The position numbers and the translations under genes are program-made. From assembly GCA_037127255.1 (NCBI GenBank), contig JBANSL010000013.1:54895688-54959687 (forward strand): a DNA stretch of 64,000 nucleotides, read 5' to 3'. Shown here piece by piece: positions 10,691 to 21,536 of the stretch; within the stretch, counting starts at the first letter, position 1, and every line of letters starts with the position of its first letter. The notes beneath the pieces are model-generated. The model did no database searches, was not told where the DNA came from, and saw nothing but the letters and a program-made list of their open reading frames with translations. Origin of the DNA: Persicaria tinctoria (taxonomy: Eukaryota; Streptophyta; Magnoliopsida; Caryophyllales; Polygonaceae).

Positions 10691-11187
10691 CAAATGAGGT
10701 AATAAGTATAGGCGAAATCTCATGAACGCTTCAACCACTACCCTCAAAGGTCGGGATATTTTTATTATATTTGAAAGTTAAGGATATATTTTTACCATAC
10801 TGCCAAATATGATGATATTTTAATTAGTTTTCTCTTTTATTTAGTAGTATAGACCTCTAATTAGAAATAATGAACTCTTTAATTTATAATATCGTGTGAG
10901 ACTAATTTGTAATATCGTTTGGCACGAGTTTATAATATTGAACATGTTGTGTGTTTTACGAATTTTTTCTCAATATCGTTGTATAATACTTTTGTACCTC
11001 TATTTTTAAAACTTTCCGACTCCGTCTCTAACGAAATGATTCCCCGCAAAATACTCATCCAAAATCTAAACCATAGGAAGTGGAACCTCCAACACCTTGA
11101 AATGGAACAGTTGCACGTAGGATTCACTGTTGAAGTCGATAGATCATAGATGGGAACTGTGCATGCAGAAGAACATACACATACACA
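10691..11187. other. AT-rich intergenic stretch
   Basis: No coding potential, terminal repeats or RNA genes recognised. It ends with the 8-bp TSD (CATACACA, 11180-11187) of the following hAT element. Confidence 0.5.
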
Positions 11188-11320
11188 CAGGGGTGGGCAC
11201 AAATCCCGTAAATCTCGGTCCCGTCCCGGACCCGTCCCGCAAAAATGATGCGAGACGGGACGGGACGTGAGACGACCCGGCAGAATCCCACAAATCCTGT
11301 CCCGTCCCGCACACGCATAT

Positions 11321-11330
11321 AATAATAATG

Positions 11331-11365
<35 letters not shown>
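11321..11365. repeat. (AAT)n microsatellite
   Basis: About 15 nearly perfect AAT repeats inside the hAT element, close to its left subterminal region. Confidence 0.9.
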
Positions 11366-11366
<1 letters not shown>

Positions 11367-11575
11367 TAATACTATATATATATATATAATATTAGGATAT
11401 AGAGTATGTATTATAGTATATATTACATACGTAATACTATATATCTATATATATAGTGTGTATACATAGTGTGTATATATATACTACATATTGTAATACT
11501 ATACATTACATACGTACGTACACACTGTATATATACTATACATTACATACTACATATTGTAATACTATACATTAC

Positions 11576-11577
<2 letters not shown>

Positions 11578-11644
<67 letters not shown>

Positions 11645-11655
11645 TTAATGATAAT
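11578..11655. repeat. (AAT)n microsatellite
   Basis: About 25 AAT units, slightly degenerate at the right end, in the middle of the hAT element between TACATA/TATATA-rich blocks. Confidence 0.9.
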
Positions 11656-12294
11656 AGTTTGTATATATATTACATACGTACACACTGTATATATATTTCA
11701 TACACAATGTAATACTATATAGTGTGTATATATATACTACATATTGTAATTCAGCCATATATAGATATACACTACATCCTCCACTGTAAGGCCATATATA
11801 TACACACTGCATCGGTGTTTATATACATTTACACACGTATATATGCGTACGCATATATGGGAACCTGCAAAATATAAAAAATTATAAATATATATGTATT
11901 ACACCTTTGAGAATCGCAATATATTTATGAAAAATTTGAGTTTTTTTAATAATTTTTTAATTTGAGGGACAAGGTCCGTCCCGTCCCGGTTCCGTCCCGG
12001 TCCCGGTCCTGTCCCGCAAAAATTACGCGGGACGACCTCCGTCCCGTCGCGGTCCCATCCCGTCCCGCGCCCACCCCTACATACACATATGGTTACGAAT
12101 ATCATTAATGCTTCAAAAGTAGTTTGGTCTTTGTGGATATTGTAGGACTTTAAAGGAGATGATATTTATTTTTTTGACAGAAGGAGATGATGAGAAAATA
12201 AATTCATAATTGAAACATGAAGGCAAATTAAAGTTCCAAATTATCAATCTTAATACTAATTGGAAAGTCTGCCATGGGTTCATATTATTCTACC

Positions 12295-14192
12295 TAAGCG
12301 TGGTCCGGGTCATGGGTTAGGATAGGTCGACACGAACCCTAACTCGGGGAGACAACAGATTGACGGGTTCGAGTCACTCAGCAGGTTAACAGGTCGCCGG
12401 ATTGACCCAGTGGGTCGAGACATTTGGCCCAAATAGCAGAGTTCCTAGTTTAATCCGATGGGTTGGTTATTTAATTTTTTTTAAAAGTGAAATTTGAGGG
12501 ACAAAAGAATGATGGGTTTGAATTGATTTTCCAATTACGTATCCTTCCGAGATCTGAGGAAGAATCAAGACCCACATAGTTCTTTTACTTTTATTATGAA
12601 CCCCGCTTACCTACTAATCGAATTGGCCATTAGTGACCCCTCCGTCCAAAGAGCTCCCGACCGATGTACCCCATGACTTGAAGCCATCATCAGTTTCATA
12701 ATCGGTGGACAAGAAATATTTTTGAATTCTCATATCCGACCTCTTTCAATCGACGAGGTAAACTTGGGCTTTGGGGTTCTCGGGGAGCAGTCTTGATCTC
12801 TTCTCACTTAGAATTTGACCACCTCGGCTAAATAACCGCTCCACTGTGACGGTTGAGCAAGGGGCTCCAAGTATCTGTCGAGCGATCACCTGCAAAATTG
12901 AAAATCGTTGCATTTCCAATGGGACCCACCATTTTAAAATATCAAAATCTTCATTTTCAGCACAACGAAATTAAAAGTTAGTAGACAACTATTCATCGAG
13001 CTCCGAGAGGGTGCTAGACGAAGTCCTCGACCTCTTTTTGCCAAATATATCTCTAACAAGGGTCTTAGTCAAGTGGTAATGCTAGTGCACGATGAGCTAC
13101 CCGAACTGGAAGGTGCAAGAGCAGAAGGGTTAGACACCCAAGTGCCTATAGAACAATAGGCATATAATTCTTCAAGTAAAGCCTTAGTTCTAGCAACTAT
13201 AGTTAAAACATTGGAGTCCGGATCATCCTTGACCTCCATCGTAGAAAAATAGCTTTATAAAAACTTTTGAAGTAATTCGATTAATTTATATCTAGGGTCG
13301 AAACAATACCCTACGAGGAAAAAATTAGGAATAACTTTTGTAATATTGCAATCACTTCCAACGCATCTCAAAAACGGTTTCGGAGATGGATGGAAGATTC
13401 AACCCGTCGCCTATCGCTAACGCAATGTGCGTGACGATAAAACAAAACGAGTTTGATGTAGGAATGTAAGCATGGCTTAATGTTTGGGTTGCGTCATAGA
13501 AAACACTGAAAACCTCAACCACATCTCGAGCGACCACCTACATATCCCCAAAAACTTTTGAACCTTTGATCTGTTGGGTGGAAAAAGTATATAGATGTTC
13601 CCTATACAGAAAAGAATCATAAATCATTTTGTATATCGAGTTTCACCGGGTACAAACATCTTGGGGGAAGTAGTCAGGTGCTTCTTCGAATTCCCGTAAC
13701 CTGAATTGTTCTTCGATCACCTTGTATCTATCACCATAATACCTACAAACCACTTCGAAGTAGTCAGGCGCGATCTTCTCCATTTCCAAATGTCTCATGA
13801 ACATATATGTTCCTTGGGAACATAATCTTCACTTCGAGATTGATCTGCCTTTACAAAATTAACAAATTGAGAAATGAGATTTGGATGAGAAAAAATGAGA
13901 AATGGAATGGAGAGAAGAGGAATATGACCTTTTATAGGCAAAATATAGCCCCCAAAGACTATTTTTTTAAAAAACAACTCGGCCATTCAGGTACAACAAT
14001 GTTCATTTTTTTTTTGTTACAATGTTCGACCCGACAGGTTGATGGGTCTCAGAGGCTCAATCCTAGTCCGAACTCGCTTACTTGGCCAACTCGCCCATCC
14101 GTCAACCCGGATCTGACGGATCACCAACCTGTATCGACCCGTTTAGTTCGGGTGACCCACAACATATAGCCACTGTTGCTAGGCCACCTCTA
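12295..14192 (-). mobile_element. hAT element with degenerate transposase (TSD ATTCTACC)
   Basis: The 1898-bp element begins TAAGCGTGGTCCGGG and ends GGCCACCTCTA, imperfect inverted repeats. The same 8 bp, ATTCTACC, lie on both sides (12287-12294 and 14193-14200). GGGTC/GACCC-type motifs fill both subterminal regions (12300-12470 and 14020-14160). Minus-strand pieces of a hAT transposase lie inside, so this is a decayed, internally deleted autonomous element. Confidence 0.9.
12750..13790 (-). pseudogene. hAT transposase remnant (RNase-H-like core and C-terminal dimerisation region)
   Basis: Read on the minus strand, the piece at 13352-13537 contains VFSVFYDATQTLSHAYIPTS, which matches the core segment of plant Ac/Tam3-like hAT transposases where F.DATK.LSG..YPTSN is usual. 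At 12750-12892 the frame reads QVIARQILGAPCSTVTVERL, then SRGGQILSEKRSRLLP. This is the hAT dimerisation region, normally ..ILA.P.STVASE..FS.GG..L...R..L.P. Several stops and frame changes lie between the pieces, and the expected N-terminal BED zinc finger was not found. Confidence 0.82.
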
Positions 14193-14200
14193 ATTCTACC

Positions 14201-15269
14201 CTCGTGAATTTTCTAGCAAAGAGAAAGGATAAGATAATATGAACCTCGGAGACTTTTAATGACCCTCCGAGGTGAATTTATGTATAGTTGTGATTGGTGC
14301 ACGATATACTCAAGTTTTTGTTAAAGACAAGCAAAGAAAGAAAAAGATCGCCTTTGATCTTTCCCTGTTACTTTTGCCCGACATGAAAAAATAACTACTA
14401 TGCAAGCTTTTGTGGGTGGGTCGATCATGTTGTTATTGAAATTGATGTTTCACCCTCCCAATAAGCCAAAATGGAAATGGTGTTTCTTTCAAATGTTTTT
14501 TATATGTTCAATTGTTTTTTTATTGCAACTTTGCCATCATCAATCAATTATCAAGGACCGCTTTGCACATCTTTACCGCTCTATGGATGAACATCTATAC
14601 AATATCACATAGTTTTAATGGACCTCATTCGTAAGAATGTTATCGATAGGTCTTTCTACTAGTTGAATTATTTCCTAATAAAAAATATTAGGGACTCTTC
14701 ATTAAATTGAGTCAACTTGAATCCAAAATCCAATCAATTGGTTTACATATATCTTTAGTTTAGTCCGTTCACAGTATATTTTATAAAAAGAGATTCTTAT
14801 ATAATATCGTAGATTTGGTTTTATTTCGTATATATTCTTAAAAGTATTTGCACTCTTATGCGAATAATTTTTTTTTTATAAAATTAGTTTATACATTTGA
14901 GGATTATATTCAAACTAATTAATTAAATTATAAATAATAGTCAGAGAAGAACATATATATTATTTATATACACTATTATTTTAATTTATTTAAATTTAAA
15001 TAAATTTGATATTCAGACGTACTTGTTCATCTAATTAATTTTTTCAATATTCATGTTATATCAATTTAAAAATGATGATAAAAAGAGAAGAAACCAATTG
15101 ATATATATTCATTTCATTTTATTTTTAAAAAAGTAAATTTGGTATTAACGTCCATTATATTAAAATTCATTCGAATATTTGTTAAATATTATACAAATTT
15201 GTGTAAACTATGATGTTTGAGTAGATTAAAAAATCATATTGGGAAATCATCATATTCAAGTATTCAACC
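14201..15269. other. AT-rich stretch without recognised features
   Basis: Low-complexity AT-rich DNA, especially 14640-15270. An open frame at 14400-14612 is short, has unconvincing composition and matches nothing I know. Confidence 0.5.
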
Positions 15270-15344
15270 AATCAACCGTCCAAGTGTACATTAAAACTTA
15301 TCAAATTCCTACAGCACAACAACAGGATATCAATCTAATTATAA

Positions 15345-16449
15345 AAATGGAGAAACTCTTACTTTTTCAAAAATCCTACTAGAATCAGAGAGCTAAAACA
15401 AAACGCATTAAACTGGCGGATTCAAATACATCCTATTTCCATAGAGTTCCAACGGGAAAAAGGAATAGGAAACTTATTCGACATATCACAACATCTGATG
15501 GAACACAAACAATGGGTGACACAACTATCAGTAATGAAATCAAAAAGGACATTCGAAAACAATTTCATCGACAAAACATAAACAATGCCTTGTTAAATGA
15601 CTATCTTCAGCTACTTACACCAGACATAACAGAAGAGAAGAACAACAGGCTTATAACACTACCATCTAATGGGGAAATCAAAGAGGCAGTTTTCACCTTA
15701 GGACGAAATAATTCACCCGGACTAGATGGTATAACGGCAAAATTTTAAAAAACCTACAGTTCGAGAAGTTACATGATTCGTTCGCTTTGGAAAAATTCTT
15801 AAACAGATCAATGATACATCTATTACGCTAATCCCTAAATGTAATCAACCAAAAACAACTGCACACTATAGACCTATTAGTTTATGTTCAATAATCTATA
15901 AAAAAAAATATACTCTAAGACCCAAAAACAACTGCACACTATAGACCTATTAGTTTATGTTCATTAATCACCTCACTTCAAGGAGCTTTCGTCTCTCACA
16001 GAGCAATTCAGGATAATGTTCTGATGGCCCATAAAAGATTTCACTCATTCGAGACCAGGAAAGGCAAAGAAGGATGGGTGGCAATGAAGCTTGATATGGA
16101 AAAGACATATGATAGAGTTCACTGGCAATTTACCAAGCAGGGTCTACAAAAATTTGGATTTCACCACATCTAGCTTTATCGAATAGATAAAAGAGTGTAT
16201 CTCCATAGTATCCTTTTCAGTTCTAGTTAACAATGGGCCAACAAAATTATTCACACCCTCAAGGGGCCTACGATAAGGGGACCTCTCAACACCCTTCCTT
16301 TTTATCTTGGTGCCGAAATATTGGCATGTAAACTGATTGCTAAATCTGGAACACAAGGACGTCCCATTTGCTTCCAATTCGGGCAGGATGGACCGAGGAT
16401 CCCATTTCTACCTTTTGCAGATGATATTATAATTTTTAGAAAGGGTAAC
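15345..16449 (+). pseudogene. LINE reverse transcriptase, fragmented
   Basis: Recognisable segments in order are LADSNTSYFHRVPTGKRNRK; the clean frame at 15512-15748 ending in NNSPGLDGI, the finger motif before [20 protein letters not shown] (RT motif 1-2); VAMKLDMEKTYDRVHW with the first catalytic Asp; and FLPFADDIIIF with the catalytic FADD (YADD in most LINEs). The region between PISLC and LQGAF is disturbed by a local duplication. The LTR enters 13 bp after the FADD codons. Not translatable as one protein. Confidence 0.87.
15849..15963 (+). repeat. 42-bp direct duplication within the LINE RT
   Basis: The 42 bp at 15849-15890 recur at 15922-15963 with no difference I can see, 31 bp apart. 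The duplicated piece encodes the HYRPISLCS motif region, so the copy disrupts the RT frame. It looks like a short replication-slippage or repair duplication after the LINE inserted. Confidence 0.85.
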
Positions 16450-17870
16450 TGACGAGCGGTAAGATGGTCATTGAATCTCGCCAAAGAAATAGCCACACTT
16501 AAAACACTAGTATAGTGGTTAAGCATAGGTGTCGATCCCACAGAAAGCGTATTCTTAGTGGTTCCCTCGCTAACAATTTAGAACAAAGATAAGAGAAAGT
16601 AGTAAGCAACTAAAGTAACACAACAATGGAAATAGTGAAAAAGAGATATGAATGTGTGAATAGTTTCACCATATTCATCTCAACATGGTTGGTTTCTTGA
16701 TCATTGAGCTTCTTCTTATTACTTTTGGTTCTATTTATTATTCTAGTTATTAGTTTATGTATGCATGATAGTTAATCCCACTTGTCTTACTCTAGCATGG
16801 GGGTCGAGCAGCAATAACTCCCAATCTCCCAGCACCTAAGCAATACCACCCTCGTCTTAGCAATTTTCCATCTAGTTGTCAACCTAATCATTGTCTCCAC
16901 TAAAAGTGATATTCCTCATATGTCAATCTGCCTATACAATCAAGAGTTTCTACCTGTGTTCTTCCTGATGTATTTGCTACTATGGATTTGACATGCTAAG
17001 CGGATGTAGTCAAAACCCTATCGCGATGCAACTATATCTAGTTTATGACTCTAGATACAATCACAACATTAACAACATAAAGTAAAGAAGATGAAAATAA
17101 TATAGAATTATAAAACCTGGAATTAGCCCTCACAATAAGCCAAACTCATGTCTTGAATCGCAAGAAAAACAAGGGAATCAACCTAGCATGGCTATCCCTA
17201 AACTAAATACGAAAAGAAACTAGGAAATATGCAGAGTGGTCCGTCCTAAGTGGGAGGCGGGACCGTTTCTAAACAGTGATTGAAAACCTTGTGCTAGAGG
17301 TCTTTATATAGTGCTAAGGATTGCTGAAAGCCCCTAGATAACATTGGATTAGGATAGGAACGAATCTCTATAAAATAAGATTTAATCTTTTGGGATCAAG
17401 CAAATCGGCGTCGGCAAATACCTTAGAATCCGCTGGCTCGCGCTGGCATCCGCTGGTAGCGAATCTAGACAATTCTCTTCTTCAAGATCTGTTGGGTCCC
17501 CTTGGGTACCTGCTAGTAGTGGATCATGCGTTCTTCGTGCCTTCAGTGTCCTCGAGTTAAGTATTCTTAATCGACTTCTGGCGGATCTTAGTTTCCGTGG
17601 TCTTTTGCCTTATTTTCTTGTATTTTGTCCTTCTTCTGTGCTTTATTCTTCTCTGTTCATTGATTGCTTCTTCACTTGACTTCCTCTGGCTTCCTCACTT
17701 TGAATCTCGACCATGTCTGATCCTTGAATCTACATAAACCACTAAAATAGTTTAGATTTGACTTATTCCACAAAGAGTGTAAACTATGGAATTAACTAGA
17801 ATGAGGATTAGATTACAATGAAAATGCACCTAAAAATCTCCTATTATGCATGTCAAACTATGTATTATCA
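16450..17870 (-). mobile_element. Solo LTR, family A copy 2 (TSD GTAAC)
   Basis: The 1421-bp unit begins TGACGAG and ends ATTATCA and is flanked by GTAAC on both sides (16445-16449 and 17871-17875). It has the same internal landmarks as the LTR at 6862-8123: the AGTATAG block, the (A/G)GTGTCGATCCCACAG-type box, and an end with AAATGCACCTAAAAA. CTATATAAAG on the minus strand near 17300-17310 is a plausible TATA box, so it would be transcribed leftward. Both copies inserted into coding sequence of other retroelements. Confidence 0.9.
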
Positions 17871-18980
17871 GTAACATAACAACATGTCAAAAAGAAAACA
17901 CAATCCTCAAGGAATTACTGCCAAAGTTCAAGATAAAAAGTTAATTTTCACAAATAAGCATTCCAAGTAACAACAAGAATACCACATCTGCAGATTAATG
18001 AGTTAGAACGATGTATCAGTATCTCCCACGTGAGATCTCTTAAGGAATACCTTGGTTACCAACATCAATCCATAAAGAGCTAGATCAAATTAACCGGTGT
18101 TTTTTCTTGAATAAAGATATGTAACATAAATCCCGTATCAGATGGAGCAAAATTTGCAAATCGAAGAAAACAGGAGGCATCGGGTTTAGGAAGGCACGAG
18201 AAATGAATAAAGCATTACAAATAAAACTGTTTTGGAAAATTCTCGCATAAGAAAATAATAACTAGGTTAAAATAATAAAACATAAGTACTTATGGATAAC
18301 TTATCTATTAGAATACAAGAAATCAGGAGGATCATCATGGAAATGGTCTAAAAGGGTTTTGCTAATAGGGAAATTCAAAACTTGTCTCATATGGTCAATA
18401 GGAAACGGTCGATCTATCAAATTCTGGGAAGATAATTGGATTACCAATCACGCTCTTAATAATTGGGAGGAATTGTCCTACAACATACAACAAAGATGAA
18501 AAGGTAAGTGATTATATTATTGGGAAAATGGTGAAAGGAAAAATAAGACAACATTCTACCACAAAACATTGTAAAAGAAACACTTACAATACTGCTACCG
18601 AATAATCCAATTGAGGACAGATTGTATTGGTGGCCAGATCAAGAAGGTTGGTTCACAACAACATCGACATATAAACTAATAACTAATATCCATAATGAGA
18701 TATTGGATGACAACTCCTAGATCTAGAACCTAAACATCCCGAAATAAATAAAATAAAATAAAACTTCTTATGGAAATTGAGCCAATCGGGAGTACCCAAA
18801 AAGGCACGTCTGACAACACAATGAGTTCTAGTGCCTATTACATGCAACATGTGCCAATATGGTGTAGAAAATGATGTTCATCTAATTCTGTAATGTCCAG
18901 TAAGTAACTTACTCCAAATACTCAATAAGAGTGAACAAAATGCTTTAGACACCTTACCCACATAATCAATCCTGATTGGT

Positions 18981-19543
18981 TTGAGAATACTAAGAACAAA
19001 GAAAGGAAGTAGCAAACAAATTTTATATGGTGCATCACATGGGATATTTATACTAAACTTCGATGGTTCCTCACTCCCTCCAAATAGGCAGGGCACATCA
19101 GGCATTATCATCCGGGACTGGGAGGAAAAACTTATTCGTATATCATACTATATGAGACGTTTGTCCTCAAAACTCCACTTCTTGTCGAAGCGCTGGCTTT
19201 AAGGGTAGGATTGACAGAGGCAAAAAGACTACAAATACAAAACCTCCACATAGAAGGATACTAAAAAATTATTATATATTATTTGAAAAATAAAATAAAC
19301 TGCATTTGGAAAATAGAAAAAATAATGTCGGATACTAAAATGATGTTGACAAATAGGAGAAAAGTTTTCTTCTGCCATATACCGCGCATTGGGAACGAAG
19401 TGGTGGATAAAGTTTCACATCTTTGCCACTCTGCTAAGGAAATGTATGTCATCAATGACTTCGGTTTTCAAGACCTAACCCGTCAGAATGCTTTGGGTAG
19501 GTCATTCATACCCAAATTCTTGCCTAATAATCTTTCTATATAG
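18981..19543 (+). pseudogene. LINE C-terminal RNase H domain
   Basis: Two frames carry the domain. At 18981-19202, HGIFILNFDGSSLPPNRQGT and SGIIIRDWEEKLI match the first strand of plant LINE RNase H, with the catalytic Asp in NFDGS. At 19283-19543, CIWKIEKIMSDTK and VFFCHIPRIGNEVVDKVSHL match the last helices, where H.(P/I)R..N..AD..A is typical; here the usual Asp of NxxAD is Val-Asp. A frame break at about 19200-19270 separates them. A shorter copy of the same family lies on the minus strand at 25590-26290. Confidence 0.85.
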
Positions 19544-19545
19544 TG

Positions 19546-21044
19546 GCAAAAGTTTTTTTTTTTATAAGAAATGAGGTTGAATAAATTAGAAATATTGAAG
19601 AATAAAAAAAATAATCATCACTTGAGTAAAAATCAACACTTCAGTAAAAATTATCTTTATAAGAAGTTAAAAAGTCTAATTTAACATTATCTAATGATTT
19701 ATTGGTGTGCTATTTTGAAAGTAGAAAACCAATTATCATTTTTAAAATCAATAATTGGGTATTTGATTAAAAAAATCAACAGCTAAGTAAACATAATATA
19801 CAATGAAAACAACGAATTAAATTATATTAATAAGCTTCATCAAATATTTTTAAATTGTAAATTACCAAAAATATACCTTATGTATAAAAATAATTTATTA
19901 TATACAATAATATATTTTAAAACACCCCGCACTATAAAATTTTCATTGATAGATAAATAAGTACTTCGTATAGTAACTCTACTATAATTTTAGTTTCTGA
20001 CAAGAAAAAATTAGTGTATAGAAAAATAAAACTAAAATAGTTTTAACATAATCTATATGAAAAATTAAAACCTTGCATACTTAATTTAAGAAATAACTAA
20101 AATGAAAAATGAAAAAAATCTAAAGAAAGATCAAATAAATAGACCGAGTTTCTATTTAATTAATTTTTAATTCTGATTAGTTTTTTTTTCAAAATATAAA
20201 AGTTGAGTCATTTATAGCTCAGATAGACAGATACCACTGCTGCCTCTTCAACGTTTCCAAGCCACCGCGTCCTATTTAATTACCATACTTTATTTATGTG
20301 TCCAGCCAGCTAGTGCCTATTACTGCCCGTTTCCCCTTTTCTATTACTTGCTCTCTCAAAATCAAATTTGCCTTCTATAACTCTTGATTTCCCCCCTTTT
20401 AATTCTGTTCAATCCATTTTATATTTAAATTAGATATATTATGAGTCTATTTTAAGAATTGATCCTTTTATTTAAAAATGACTATATTTTTAAGAGAATG
20501 TAAACTTCGACAGTGTATAATATTAAATTTACAATCATAAAAACTATATACTTCCTTTTTAGACATAAATTTACGATCATTAAAACTATATACTTCCTCA
20601 CAGTGTATAAAAAAAACATTTTCAAAACTTGAACATAACTTATATGTACATGTGGGTATTCTAGAAAATGATAATTTATGAGGAAATGATCAAAACTCAA
20701 AAACTATACATAGTCACCATTTTAATTAAATTTTGTGTTATAAGTTAAATTCCAATCTTATACTTAGTTATAAAAAAAAATATAATAAATAAATTTACCA
20801 TTAGCTGGAAAAAAAAAATTTGCTACCAGCCAGGCAATAAAATTAAAACAAATAATTTTTTTTATTAAGCTCAAATGGCAAAACATGAATCTTGTAATAT
20901 GTGTTTATAGAATTATAGCTAGGTGTATTGTTTTATGGGGTTGAGGATTACAGCTCATCCATTTACACTTTTCTCTCAAAATCGATGACTCTCTCTACAT
21001 CTGAGTATCTGACAAAAATGTGAAAATCAACCAATCAATTCCGA
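19546..21044. other. AT-rich intergenic region 3' of the GDU-like gene
   Basis: No gene recognised. It holds A/T runs and an imperfect direct repeat at about 20535-20600 (TTTACGATCAT... ACTATATACTTCCT). The part nearest 21044 should include the 3' UTR and poly(A) region of the minus-strand GDU-like gene; I did not identify a clear poly(A) signal. Confidence 0.5.
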
Positions 21045-21413
21045 TCAGTGACCTGCCGTATGATCCACCGTTCGAAGTCCTCCGGCGTCCGAAATCGACG
21101 CCGACGGGAATAGTGCCGGCATGGCGAGGTAAGTCGGCCTATCGTCGCCGGCCATGATTACGACGAATTCCGGCATCGGCACTGCAGTGCCGTACATCAT
21201 ATCTCCCTTGACTGATTTGTCGCCGGACGCCAAGGCGGCGGATCGACGGCGCTCGTTGCGGACGGAGCAGAGGAGCATCAGGAGTGCGACGGTGATGAGG
21301 AGCATTACCAGCACAATGCTCCCGAGTAGGTAGGGCGTCGCCGAGTCCCAACGCCATAACTTGGCTCCGTCGGCAGGGGACGCCGGCGAGGAGGCTCCCA
21401 TTGCTACGCTCAT
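21045..21413 (-). CDS. GLUTAMINE DUMPER-like single-pass membrane protein
   Basis: An intronless 122-residue frame typical of plant GDU proteins. Order: a short Ala/Ser/Pro-rich N-terminus, one membrane segment at about residues 28-50 (YLLGSIVLVMLLITVALLML), a basic stop-transfer stretch (RNERRRS), then the family hallmark VIMAG box in EFVVIMAGDDRPTYLAMP at about residues 83-100. GDU proteins sit in the plasma membrane and endomembranes and promote amino-acid export; in Arabidopsis the VIMAG box binds the E3 ligase LOG2. The start at 21413 is chosen because it is the first ATG after a good TATA box and gives the usual family length. It is GC-richer than its surroundings and is the only intact, recognisable host gene in the window. 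Confidence 0.93.
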   Translation of the reverse strand: MSVAMGASSPASPADGAKLWRWDSATPYLLGSIVLVMLLITVALLMLLCSVRNERRRSAALASGDKSVKGDMMYGTAVPMPEFVVIMAGDDRPTYLAMPALFPSASISDAGGLRTVDHTAGH

Positions 21414-21528
21414 CTTTATCTCTCTCTGGATGTGTTTGATTTGAGTGTTGAAAAGAGTTGTGGAAGCTTCTGGTGCGGGATTTCGGAGGGTTTGGTGATT
21501 TGCGGCCTCCAGGGTTCGGATTTTGTGC

Positions 21529-21536
21529 TATTTATA
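21529..21536 (-). promoter_or_regulatory. TATA box of the GDU-like gene
   Basis: On the minus strand the sequence reads TATAAATA, about 115 bp upstream of the GDU-like start codon, a normal plant core-promoter distance. Confidence 0.75.

Larger units (their letters stand above)
11188..12079. mobile_element. Non-autonomous hAT element (TSD CATACACA)
   Basis: The 892-bp unit begins CAGGGGTGGGCAC and ends GCGCCCACCCCTA, inverted repeats with one terminal mismatch. Both sides carry the 8-bp duplication CATACACA (11180-11187 and 12080-12087), the hAT TSD size. Both subterminal regions are packed with CGGGAC / GTCCCG motifs, probably transposase-binding repeats. No transposase frame remains. The middle is filled with AAT trinucleotide runs and TATATA/TACATA repeats. 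Confidence 0.9.
15270..19545 (+). mobile_element. L1-type LINE, 5'-truncated, split by a solo LTR
   Basis: The plus strand carries the second half of a plant L1-type ORF2: the region before the reverse transcriptase, the RT itself, a linker and a C-terminal RNase H domain. The apurinic endonuclease and ORF1 are absent, as expected from 5' truncation. A solo LTR (16450-17870) interrupts it just after the RT catalytic motif. Many stops and frame changes show it is old. A T-run and A-rich DNA follow the RNase H stop at 19543, but I found no clear poly(A) tail or TSD. Confidence 0.88.

Noticed and set aside
11456..11722. Frame encoding a long isoleucine run
   Set aside because: Translation of the AAT microsatellite; not a protein.
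12366..12376. GGGTTCGAGTC as a tRNA B box
   Set aside because: Lies in the subterminal repeats of the hAT element, where GGGTC/GACCC motifs recur; no tRNA fold.
14400..14612. 70-codon plus-strand frame with a hydrophobic segment
   Set aside because: Isolated in AT-rich DNA, no promoter or homologous motif recognised.
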